From assembly GCF_018596315.1 (NCBI RefSeq), contig NZ_JAHEAG010000007.1, positions 124,001 to 188,000 of the forward strand: a stretch of DNA of 64,000 nt, written 5' to 3'. The DNA is from Bradyrhizobium sp. SRL28 (GTDB lineage: Bacteria > Pseudomonadota > Alphaproteobacteria > Rhizobiales > Xanthobacteraceae). Of this stretch, positions 27,315 through 34,474 are shown in pieces. Each line of letters starts with the position of its first letter. Within the stretch, counting starts at the first letter, position 1. Both the position numbers and the translations under genes were made by a program. The notes under the pieces were generated by a model. The model did not search any database and was not told the DNA's origin. It saw only the letters and a list, made by a program, of their open reading frames with translations.

Positions 27315-28109
27315 TCACTTCTGCACCGTCTGCTGGCTGGCGACGCCATAGCGAATGACGTTGAGGTTTTCGCCGCGCCTGTTGAATTGTTGGTCGTCCG
27401 GCTTCTCGACCGCGTTGATGTCGGCAATGCTGCGCAGCGCCAGCGTCAGCGTGCCGTTCTGGCGCGATCGCGCCAGCATCTCGGCCTGCTCGGGCTTCAG
27501 TTCGAGGGTGACAGTCCTGCCGACCAGCGAGCTGGAGCCTTCCTTTTCCTTCGGCGCCTGGTCGATCGCGAGAACACGAACGTTGGTGAGGATGACCTCC
27601 GCACTGGAGACGTCCGGGCCGGCTTTGTCCGGATTTTTCTCGCGCTTGGTCAGGATCACGTCGACCCGGTCGTTCGGCAGGATAAAGCCGCCGGCGCCGG
27701 TTTCCGGCGAAATTTCGGTGGAAATGGCTCGGTAGCCGGCGGGCAGGATCGCCGCCATGAAGCCGGAGCCGTCGGCCTTCACCAGCTTCTGTTCGCGGAT
27801 CGGCTCACCCGCGATGAACGGCGAGCGCGCGATGGAGCCCGTGATCTCCTTGATGGCATCGGCCTTGCCGGCGCGGCTGATGAAGTTGCTGCTGGCGGTC
27901 GCGGCCGGCCAGGTCTGCCATTGCAGATTGTCCGGCTTGACCGATTGGCCGAGGCCGATATCCGATTTGGCGACGAGAATATCGACGGTCTGCATCTGCG
28001 CGACCGGCTGGGCCGGCGCAGGCTTGTCCCCGGACCCGCTGGCGAGATATGCGGCAATGCCGCCGGCGCCGATGGCGATGGCCAGGACCACAATGCGTGG
28101 CTTATTCAT
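27315..28109 (-). CDS. cpaB: Tad pilus assembly protein CpaB/RcpC
   Basis: A periplasmic protein of 264 residues from the ATG at 28109 (MNKPRIVVLAIA...); an in-frame ATG six codons upstream is possible. It has an N-terminal signal-anchor (IVVLAIAIGAGGIAAYLASG) and a SAF-type domain (VDILVAKSDIGLGQSVKPDNLQWQTWP), followed by a beta-rich C-terminal domain (GYRAISTEISPETGAGGFILPNDRVDVILT). It is the first gene of the cpaBCDEF-tadBC transcript, with two CtrA-like sites just upstream. Confidence 0.92.
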   Translation of the reverse strand: MNKPRIVVLAIAIGAGGIAAYLASGSGDKPAPAQPVAQMQTVDILVAKSDIGLGQSVKPDNLQWQTWPAATASSNFISRAGKADAIKEITGSIARSPFIAGEPIREQKLVKADGSGFMAAILPAGYRAISTEISPETGAGGFILPNDRVDVILTKREKNPDKAGPDVSSAEVILTNVRVLAIDQAPKEKEGSSSLVGRTVTLELKPEQAEMLARSRQNGTLTLALRSIADINAVEKPDDQQFNRRGENLNVIRYGVASQQTVQK

Positions 28110-28183
28110 ACGCTTCACTTTCCACATTACGCCGCGACGCTTCCGTCGCCGTGATGGGAGTTGACCAGCTATTCGTCAAAGCA

Positions 28184-28191
28184 TGGTTAAT
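28184..28191 (-). promoter_or_regulatory. CtrA half-site upstream of cpaB
   Basis: On the minus strand the eight bases TTAACCAT exactly match the short CtrA recognition sequence described for Caulobacter. It lies 75 bases upstream of the cpaB start and 20 bases from the TTAA-N7-TTAG motif at 28211. Confidence 0.45.
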
Positions 28192-28210
28192 GAGGCGTGT
28201 GTAAATTGCC

Positions 28211-28225
28211 TTAACGGAAAGTTAG
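28211..28225 (+). promoter_or_regulatory. TTAA-N7-TTAG motif (CtrA-like) upstream of cpaB
   Basis: TTAACGGAAAGTTAG on the plus strand, about 100 bases upstream of the cpaB start. Relative to the gene it is inverted compared with the copies upstream of tadG, tadE and tadD. Confidence 0.5.
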
Positions 28226-28235
28226 CGATGCTGGA

Positions 28236-28760
28236 TCAGCGCATGGCGAGATGAGCGAGGTCGATCGCCTTGATCCATTCGGTCTCCGGGTAGACGATCA
28301 GCGCACCGAGCGCGAGCGCGATGCCGTAAGGAATCCCGCTCTGCTTGTCGTGCAGCCGATTCAGCCAGGCCTGTCCCGCAAGCGGGTAGGGCAGCGGCCA
28401 TCGCCGGAATTGAATCAGCAGGACTGTCAGCGCCCCGCCGAGCAGCGAGGCATAGACCAGATAATTGAGGAGATGGTCGAAACCGAACCAAAGCGCCACG
28501 CTGGCCGCGACCTTGGCGTCGCCGCCGCCGACCCATCCCATCGCGAAGCAGGCAAAGGCTACGACCAGAACGGCCGCGCCAGCGCCGAAATGCATGAGGA
28601 TGTCGTGCAGACCCATGCCGCCCAGCACCGCGAGCGCCACAAAACCGGCGATCAGCGCCAGCGACACCCGGTTCGAAATCGTCATCGTGAACAGGTCGCT
28701 CGCGGCTGCGAACGCCATCAGGGCCGGAAACAGCAGGAGGCGGGCGGTATCGAGGATCAT
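28236..28760 (-). CDS. cpaA: Prepilin peptidase CpaA/TadV
   Basis: An inner-membrane aspartyl protease (A24 family) that matures the Flp pilin and TadE-like proteins. The ATG at 28760 (MILDTARLLLFPALMAFAAASDL) gives 174 residues. The two catalytic Asp regions are seen: AASDLFTMTISNRVS and GWVGGGDAKVAAS (the GxGD motif). At least four hydrophobic helices are present. The longer frame to 28877 has no membrane-type start. It lies 183 bases after the pilin gene, beyond the pilin terminator. Confidence 0.93.
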   Translation of the reverse strand: MILDTARLLLFPALMAFAAASDLFTMTISNRVSLALIAGFVALAVLGGMGLHDILMHFGAGAAVLVVAFACFAMGWVGGGDAKVAASVALWFGFDHLLNYLVYASLLGGALTVLLIQFRRWPLPYPLAGQAWLNRLHDKQSGIPYGIALALGALIVYPETEWIKAIDLAHLAMR

Positions 28761-28895
28761 GATTTCACGCGAGGCTGCGGTTGACCCGGGGTCCAGGCTT
28801 CGGCCGAGCCTAGCCACGAGAAATGAACAATCGGGAAACGCTTGAGCGACATACGGGCGGCGGCTTGTCCGGCGCATGCGCTTTGCGAAAACGAT

Positions 28896-28921
28896 AAAGG
28901 CCCCGGCATGCCGGGGCCTTT
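28896..28921 (-). terminator. Terminator of the Flp pilin gene
   Basis: A 26-base perfect palindrome (AAAGGCCCCGGCATGCCGGGGCCTTT), followed on the minus strand by TTATCGTTTTCG. It sits 22 bases past the pilin stop and should separate the highly expressed pilin from cpaA. Confidence 0.85.
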
Positions 28922-28943
28922 AAAGCTAGCTCGCAACTCTCGC

Positions 28944-29108
28944 TTACTTCAGCGAGGCCGAGATGTCACTGAACTTCGTCGACAGCGTGGTGCCGAGACC
29001 GTTGACGACGCTGATGATCGCGATCGAGATGCCGGCGGCAATCAGACCGTATTCGATGGCGGTGGCGCCGGACTCATCCTTCACGAAACGCGAAACGAGA
29101 TTCTTCAT
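28944..29108 (-). CDS. pilA: Flp/Fap-type major pilin
   Basis: A 54-residue Flp prepilin. The ATG at 29108 has AGGAG 9 bases upstream. After a short basic leader (MKNLVSRFVKDESG) comes the cleavage site G/ATAIEYGLIAAG, with the Glu-Tyr pair that defines Flp pilins, then a hydrophobic helix and a small C-terminal part. It is processed by CpaA and polymerised by CpaF-TadB-TadC. It is its own transcription unit with a terminator. Confidence 0.95.
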   Translation of the reverse strand: MKNLVSRFVKDESGATAIEYGLIAAGISIAIISVVNGLGTTLSTKFSDISASLK

Positions 29109-29416
29109 AGATGATAACTCCTGTGTACACACGTGGCTGGTCGAACTTAAGTTTGGTCTCGCCGGCGTTCTCAGCGCCGTGACCATGGCATCACCCTAGG
29201 GTGCGACAATTTCGACGCAGTTAATTCGACCGCGCAAAAATGTTTGGAACTTGCTGTTCTTGAGCACAGTAAACACCGAATTAAACCGTTCGAGAAAATG
29301 CAAGCGAGACGTCGGCGTCGTTCGTCGTGGTCGCGCAGTGTCCGTCAACTCCGTTGATTCACGGCTCCTTAAGCGCGAGCAGATACCCCTGAGGTCTCCG
29401 ATTGAACGAGGCCGCC
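29109..29416. other. Divergent promoter region Flp pilin / desaturase 2
   Basis: 308 bases without genes. It holds a perfect 12-base palindrome CACCCTAGGGTG (29192-29203), about 85 bases upstream of the pilin start, which could be an operator. No TTAA-N7-TTAG motif is present here, unlike at the other Tad units. The stretch 29205-29300 is relatively A/T-rich and probably contains the promoters. Confidence 0.6.
29192..29203. promoter_or_regulatory. 12-base palindrome upstream of Flp pilin
   Basis: CACCCTAGGGTG is a perfect inverted repeat without spacer in the pilin promoter region. Regulator unknown; it may be a chance palindrome. Confidence 0.3.
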
Positions 29417-30244
29417 ATGTCCAGTTTGCCGATGGAAGTCATCGAGGTAGTAGGCCAGACGATGGTGAAGGTCGTTCCGGTGACGATCGCGCTCGCCCTT
29501 GTCTTCACTGTGCTCTCGCACTTCTGGGCCTGCAATCCGGGCAAACCCTGGTGGCGCAAGCGCGAGCTCGCTACCGACATCTGTTACTGGTTCTTCGTGC
29601 CGGTATTCGCGCGCATCTTCCGCATCGGGCTTTTGGTGCTCGGCGCCGCCATCGTCTTCAACATTCACGATTCCGACGAACTGATCGCATTCTACGACAA
29701 TGGTCATGGGCCGCTGTCGCAGCTTCCGCTCTGGGTGCAGGCGATCTTGTTCCTCGTTGCATCCGACTTCATGCTGTACTGGCTGCACCGCATGTTTCAC
29801 GGCGGCGGCTTCTGGAAATATCACGCCATCCATCACTCCTCGGAGGATCTGGAGTGGATCTCCGCGGCGCGGTTTCATCCCGTCAACCTGTTCATCGGAA
29901 CGATTCTGGTCGACGTCATCCTTCTGATGGCGGGCATTTCCCCCAACATCATGCTGTGGGTCGGGCCGTTCACGACCTTCCATTCCGCTTTCGTTCACGC
30001 CAACCTGAGCTGGACGTTGGGGCCGTTCAAATACGTGCTCGCCACGCCGGTCTTCCACCGCTGGCATCACACGCCGCTCGAAGAGGGCGGCAATACCAAC
30101 TTCGCGGGCACCTTCCCGCTCTGGGATATCCTGTTCGGAACGTTTCGCATGCCGGAGAACCGACTGCCCGACAATTACGGTGTGGACGACCAGGAGATTC
30201 CGGCCGAGATCGGCGGGCAATTGGCCTATCCGTTCCGTCACTAG
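29417..30244 (+). CDS. Sterol desaturase / fatty acid hydroxylase family membrane enzyme, copy 2
   Basis: A 275-residue paralogue of the enzyme at 19213-20040, visibly about 80 percent identical in protein, with the same length. All three His boxes are kept (HRMFH, HAIHH, HRWHH). The ATG at 29417 (MSSLPMEVIEVVGQTM) follows GAGG; a TTG at 29402 is less likely. It is transcribed away from the pilin gene. It may modify a membrane lipid such as a hopanoid, ornithine lipid or lipid A acyl chain, but the sequence does not show which. Confidence 0.88.
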   Translation: MSSLPMEVIEVVGQTMVKVVPVTIALALVFTVLSHFWACNPGKPWWRKRELATDICYWFFVPVFARIFRIGLLVLGAAIVFNIHDSDELIAFYDNGHGPLSQLPLWVQAILFLVASDFMLYWLHRMFHGGGFWKYHAIHHSSEDLEWISAARFHPVNLFIGTILVDVILLMAGISPNIMLWVGPFTTFHSAFVHANLSWTLGPFKYVLATPVFHRWHHTPLEEGGNTNFAGTFPLWDILFGTFRMPENRLPDNYGVDDQEIPAEIGGQLAYPFRH

Positions 30245-30340
30245 GGCATGATCGGGAAAAGCGCGTGCTGGTGCGCGACCAAGAAGCGCAGCGCAACAAG
30301 AAACGGGAGTCAGGTTTGATCCGATCGCGCGCCGAGGCAC
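30245..30340. repeat. Possible degenerate family F element
   Basis: Begins GGGCATGATCGGGAAAAGCGCGTG right after the desaturase 2 stop, echoing the GCATGATC..GGGAAAA core of the family F elements, but without a clear closing arm. It fills most of the gap before the membrane protein gene. Confidence 0.35.
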
Positions 30341-30356
30341 TGGCTTGGGACGTGTC

Positions 30357-31802
30357 ATGAGCATTGACGCCACAACGATTCCTCAGGCGAAAGCCTTTAG
30401 CTTTGGCCGGGTCCCGGCCTGGTTATGGCTGAGCGCCGGCGTGTACGTGCTCTCCCTGGTTTATGGCAGCGGGCTCCTGGGCGATTCCGACACCTATTGG
30501 CAGATCGCCGTGGGCCAATGGATTCTCGATCACGGGACTCTGCCGCGCGTCGATGTCTATTCCTTCAGCAAGCTTGGCGAGCCCTGGATTTCGTCATCCT
30601 GGCTTGCGCAAATTCTTTATGCCGTGAGCTACAATCTTGCCGGCTGGACTGGGCCGGTCGTGGTTGCGGCGGGCTCTATCGCCGCAGCCTTCGGGCTGCT
30701 CGCGCATATCCTGGAGCGCCGCATTCCAGCAGGCTATGCGACCCTGGTCGCGCTGGTGGCGATGGCGCTGTCGGCGTCGCATTTTCTGGCGCGTCCACAC
30801 GTGCTGGCAATGCCGGTCATGGTGGCCTGGGCGTATGGTTTGATGACGGCGAGCGAGCGGCGTCAGCCGCCATCATTCTGGTTGCTGCCGCTGATTGCGT
30901 TGTGGGCCAACCTGCATGGCGGCTTCGTGTTCGGCCTGGTGCTGGCCGGCGCATTCGCGATCGACGCGCTGTGGAACGCCGAGCCGTCGCAGCGGAAACC
31001 GCTGGCGCTACGCTGGGCTGCGTTCGGGTTGGCAGCATTGGCGGCTTGCTGCTTCACGCCTTACGGCTGGGAATCGATCCTCGCTTCACGCAAGATTCTC
31101 GACCTTGGAGTGCTGCTGCGTATCATCAGCGAATGGGCGCCGGCGGATTTCAGTAAGCTCAGCCTGTTCGAACTGACGATCCTCGCCCTGATTGCAGGGG
31201 TGCTATATCGCGGCGTCCGGCTGTCGCCGCCGCGGATCGCGCTGATGCTCGGCCTGCTGCATATGGCGCTCTCGCATGGCAGGAATCTGGAGATATTTGC
31301 GCTGCTGCTGCCGATCGTCTTGCTGACGCCGGTGTCACAGCAGTTCGCTCTGCAATCGACCCCGTCGGGCAGGATGACGTTTGTTTCGGCGGCAATGCTG
31401 GCCGTCGCGCTCGGCATCTCGACCTGGGCTCTCGCTGCGCACCAGATATATTCGCCCCTGAAGAGCAAGTCGCCCGCTGCTGCCGTCGAGATCATAAAGA
31501 CGCACAATCTCCGGCGGGTTCTCAACGATCGCGCATTCGGCGGCTATTTGATCGGGCGGCAGATGCCCGTATTCATCGACGGGCGGGCCGAGTTGTACGG
31601 CGAAAAATTCACCATGGACTATTTCAACGCGCTGGATCTCAAGGACGTCAGCCAGTTTCTCGGTCTGCTCAAGGACCACGACATCGATGCCTTGCTGCTT
31701 CGGCCGGACGCACCTGCGGCGGGCCTGCTCGATCATCTCGGCGTCTGGCGGCGTGTCTACGCCGACGATGTGGCAGTCCTCTACATGCGCGGCGGCAGTT
31801 GA
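30357..31802 (+). CDS. Multi-pass membrane protein, GT-C-like, tandem copy 1
   Basis: Unrecognised by precise family: 481 residues with about 8-10 hydrophobic segments. The first periplasmic loop carries an acidic motif GDSDTYWQIAVGQWILDHG (about 43-61 from this start), and the C-terminal ~90 residues are soluble (FGGYLIGRQMPVFIDGRAELYGEKF...). An Asp-rich first loop plus many helices recalls GT-C fold glycosyltransferases that use polyprenyl-linked sugars, but this is inference. The ATG at 30357 is preceded by GGGACGTGTC. It follows desaturase 2 closely enough to be co-transcribed and precedes a paralogue. Confidence 0.75.
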   Translation: MSIDATTIPQAKAFSFGRVPAWLWLSAGVYVLSLVYGSGLLGDSDTYWQIAVGQWILDHGTLPRVDVYSFSKLGEPWISSSWLAQILYAVSYNLAGWTGPVVVAAGSIAAAFGLLAHILERRIPAGYATLVALVAMALSASHFLARPHVLAMPVMVAWAYGLMTASERRQPPSFWLLPLIALWANLHGGFVFGLVLAGAFAIDALWNAEPSQRKPLALRWAAFGLAALAACCFTPYGWESILASRKILDLGVLLRIISEWAPADFSKLSLFELTILALIAGVLYRGVRLSPPRIALMLGLLHMALSHGRNLEIFALLLPIVLLTPVSQQFALQSTPSGRMTFVSAAMLAVALGISTWALAAHQIYSPLKSKSPAAAVEIIKTHNLRRVLNDRAFGGYLIGRQMPVFIDGRAELYGEKFTMDYFNALDLKDVSQFLGLLKDHDIDALLLRPDAPAAGLLDHLGVWRRVYADDVAVLYMRGGS

Positions 31803-31915
31803 CCGATGAGGGCAACGGCATCGGCTTCGTCCATTGATTGTCGGCCAGGGACATCCCGTGCGGAACAATCCGGCTGCCGTAAGCAGGATTTTCCCAGGCT
31901 TCGAGGGCTACTAGC

Positions 31916-33367
31916 ATGAATACAAGCATCGCGGCGGCGTCCAGCGAGAAGTCTTCCATTCTAGGCCAGGTGCCTGCATGGCTGTGGGTGGGCATCGGTG
32001 TCTACTTGCTGCTGTTGAGCAATGGCGGCGGGCTCCTGAACGATTCCGATACCTACTGGCAGATCGCCGTGGGCCAGTGGATCCTCGATCACCACGCAAT
32101 GCCGCGCGACGACATCTATTCCTTCACCAGGGCGGGAGAGCCGTGGACATCGTCGTCCTGGCTGTCGCAGGTGCTGTATGCGACGAGCTACAATCTGGCG
32201 GGCTGGACCGGGCCGGTGGTTCTTGCCGCGACCTGCATTGCCGCGACCTTCGCGTTGCTCGTTCATATTCTCGGCCGCCGTATCCCCGCGACATACGCGG
32301 TCGCCATCGCGATGGCGGCAATGGTGCTTTCGATGGGGCACTTTCTGGCGCGTCCGCATGTGCTGGTCCTGCCGGTCATGCTGGCGTGGGCGCATGGGCT
32401 GCTAACGGCGAGCGAGCGCGGCGAGGCGCCGTCGCCTTGGCTGCTGCCGGTGATCGCGCTGTGGGCGAACCTGCACGGTGGATTCGTGTTCGGCCTGGTG
32501 CTGGTCGGCGCGTTCGCGTTCGATGCGCTGTGGAATGCCGATCGCGCGCAGCAAAAGTCGCTGGTGCTGCGCTGGGCAGCGTTCGGCATCGGCGCGCTGG
32601 TAGCTTGCTGCGTCACGCCTTACGGATGGGGCTCGATCCTCGCCGCACGCAAGATCCTCGGTCTCGGAGAACTCCTGCATCTGATCTACGAATGGATGCC
32701 GGCGGATTTCAGCAAATTCGGCGCGTTCGAGATGACGATCCTTACGCTGATCGGCGCCGCGCTCTATCGCGGTGTCAAGCTCACGCCGCCGCGGATTGCG
32801 CTGGTGCTCGGCCTGCTGCACATGGCGCTGGCGCATGTCAGGAATGTCGAGATCTTCGCCCTGCTGCTGCCGATCGTGGTGCTCGCGCCGGTGACGGCGC
32901 AGTTCGCGCTGCGGCCCGCCTGGCCCGCCCGCTCCGGGGTTCCGATGCCCGTGATGGCGGCGGTGATGGTCCTGCTCGGCGGCGGGACGTGGCTGCTTGC
33001 GGCCAAAACCACTTTCGCGCCGCCCCAAAACCAGTCGCCGTCTGCGGCCGTCGATGCGCTGAAGGCGCATAATCCCAAGCGGGTTCTCAACGATCTTCCG
33101 TTCGGCGGCTATCTGATCTGGCGGCAGATCCCCGTATTCGTCGACGGCCGCGCCGAGCTCTACGGCGAAGCGTTCGACATGGCCTTTTACCGCGCGATGC
33201 AGCTCAAGGACGTCAACCAGTTTCTCGACACTCTCAAGAAATGGGACATCGATGCCGTGCTGCTGACGCCGCGCACCCCGGCGGTCGGCCTGCTCGATCA
33301 TATCGGCGGCTGGCGGCGCGCCTATGCCGATGAGAACGCCGTGCTGCATGTTCGCACGGCCAACTGA
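31916..33367 (+). CDS. Multi-pass membrane protein, GT-C-like, tandem copy 2
   Basis: A 483-residue paralogue of the preceding gene (about two-thirds identical by eye), with the same NDSDTYWQIAVGQWILDHH loop, the ALWANLHGGFVFGLVL segment, the YGW..ILAARKIL and ADFSKFG segments, and the same C-terminal soluble part with VFVDGRAELYGEAF. Strong conservation of the first loop and of RAELYGE suggests these are functional residues. Function unknown; a sugar or lipid transferase for pilus or surface polymer modification is a reasonable guess. It is followed by a family G element and then convergent tadD. Confidence 0.75.
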   Translation: MNTSIAAASSEKSSILGQVPAWLWVGIGVYLLLLSNGGGLLNDSDTYWQIAVGQWILDHHAMPRDDIYSFTRAGEPWTSSSWLSQVLYATSYNLAGWTGPVVLAATCIAATFALLVHILGRRIPATYAVAIAMAAMVLSMGHFLARPHVLVLPVMLAWAHGLLTASERGEAPSPWLLPVIALWANLHGGFVFGLVLVGAFAFDALWNADRAQQKSLVLRWAAFGIGALVACCVTPYGWGSILAARKILGLGELLHLIYEWMPADFSKFGAFEMTILTLIGAALYRGVKLTPPRIALVLGLLHMALAHVRNVEIFALLLPIVVLAPVTAQFALRPAWPARSGVPMPVMAAVMVLLGGGTWLLAAKTTFAPPQNQSPSAAVDALKAHNPKRVLNDLPFGGYLIWRQIPVFVDGRAELYGEAFDMAFYRAMQLKDVNQFLDTLKKWDIDAVLLTPRTPAVGLLDHIGGWRRAYADENAVLHVRTAN

Positions 33368-33382
33368 TCCGGCCGGCCTATG

Positions 33383-33504
33383 GCGTTTTTCGAGCGAAAG
33401 CTGCCCCGGACTTGATCCGGGGCGGATTCGCGGTTCGCGTGAAGAGAACGCTTCAAAACAACAATCTCGCACTTCGGTTCTGATTCAATCAGAATCGAAG
33501 CTCT
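33383..33504. repeat. Palindromic element, family G copy 3
   Basis: Reads GCGTTTTTCGAGCGAAAGCTGCCCCGGACTTGATCCGGGGC..., ending TTCGGTTCTGATTCAATCAGAATCGAAG. Relative to the copy at 20087 it runs in the opposite direction. It sits at the convergent end of the membrane protein pair and tadD, where its stem-loops could act as a bidirectional terminator, and reaches into the tadD stop codon. Confidence 0.75.
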
Positions 33505-34339
33505 AGTCCGGCCGGTTGAGGGCTGCGACCGGGACGGTCGCCCTGTTGCCGGGAGGGCGCGAATTGTCCTTGTCCTTGCGGCTGAGCATTTCCCGCAAAT
33601 AGGCCACGTTGGCAGTCGCTTCATCGGCCGGCAGATCGCCCTTGGCGATGGTCTCGGCTTCCGCGAAGCGGCCCTGCAGGCCGACCACGAGCGCCAGGTT
33701 CTGCCGCACCCTTCCGTCGGCGCGGGGATTGGAATAAGCGCGCCGCAGCGTCTCCTCGGCCTGCGGCAATTCCCGCGTCAGCATGTAGGAGAGACCGAGA
33801 TTGGACAGCACCGAAGGCTCTTCCGGCACGATCTTCAGCGCGGTCGTGTAATAGCGGCGGGCCTCCTCGTGCTTGCCCATCTTGTCGAGCGTGGTGCCCT
33901 GCACCGAAAGAATGCGCCAGTCGGGATTGGCGGGCGAATGCGCGCGGCTGAGCACGTCGAAGGCCGCCTGCGAATTGCCGTTGTCGGCGAGCGCGCGGCC
34001 GTAAGCGGCAAGCAGCGACTTGTTGCCGGGATGGGCCAGGGTGGCCTGTTCGAGCACGGCCGCGGCCTGCGCCCGCTGGCCGGTGGCGCGGAGTGCCTGG
34101 CCGTATCCCAATGCCGCCTCGGCATCCTTGGGATTGGCGCGATATCGCTCGCCGTAGACCTCGGCCGCGCGCTGCGGATCGTCGGGAACAGCTTGCGCCT
34201 TCGGTGACGAGGAGGTCAGCGATCCTGTTATGTCGGACATGGTCTGGCAGCCGCCAAGGCCCGCGGCGAGAACCGCCGTTACGGCCGCGGAGGAGAGGAA
34301 CCGGGCAAGGGATCCGGCATGGCTGGACGGTCGACGCAT
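33503..34339 (-). CDS. tadD: TadD-like tetratricopeptide lipoprotein
   Basis: A 278-residue predicted lipoprotein with lipobox-like GLGGCQTMSD (Cys about residue 31). It carries at least four TPR-like units (AALGYGQALRATGQRAQAAAVLEQATLAHP, AYGRALADNGNSQAAFDVL, TLDKMGKHEEARRYYTTAL, NLGLSYMLTRELPQAEETL). TadD is the pilotin-like TPR protein needed for secretin assembly in Tad systems. It is about 5 kb from the other pilus genes, beyond the desaturase and membrane protein insertion, but is preceded by the same CtrA-like motif. Confidence 0.85.
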   Translation of the reverse strand: MRRPSSHAGSLARFLSSAAVTAVLAAGLGGCQTMSDITGSLTSSSPKAQAVPDDPQRAAEVYGERYRANPKDAEAALGYGQALRATGQRAQAAAVLEQATLAHPGNKSLLAAYGRALADNGNSQAAFDVLSRAHSPANPDWRILSVQGTTLDKMGKHEEARRYYTTALKIVPEEPSVLSNLGLSYMLTRELPQAEETLRRAYSNPRADGRVRQNLALVVGLQGRFAEAETIAKGDLPADEATANVAYLREMLSRKDKDNSRPPGNRATVPVAALNRPD

Positions 34340-34404
34340 GGCACTTCAACTCACGGAAAAGGCTGACGAATGAAGCCGAACGCGCCAGCAATAGACTGTT
34401 AACC

Positions 34405-34419
34405 CTAACGGCGGGTTAA
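34405..34419 (-). promoter_or_regulatory. TTAA-N7-TTAG motif (CtrA-like) upstream of tadD
   Basis: On the minus strand: TTAACCCGCCGTTAG, 66 bases upstream of the tadD start and oriented towards it. It is part of a larger inverted repeat TTAACCC-N7-GGGTTAA (34399-34419) in the divergent tadD/aminopeptidase gap. Confidence 0.5.
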
Positions 34420-34474
34420 TTGGCCGTGCTATGCCATCGGCACCACCCTGCCCGTCCCCTCTAGCGAGACCAGC

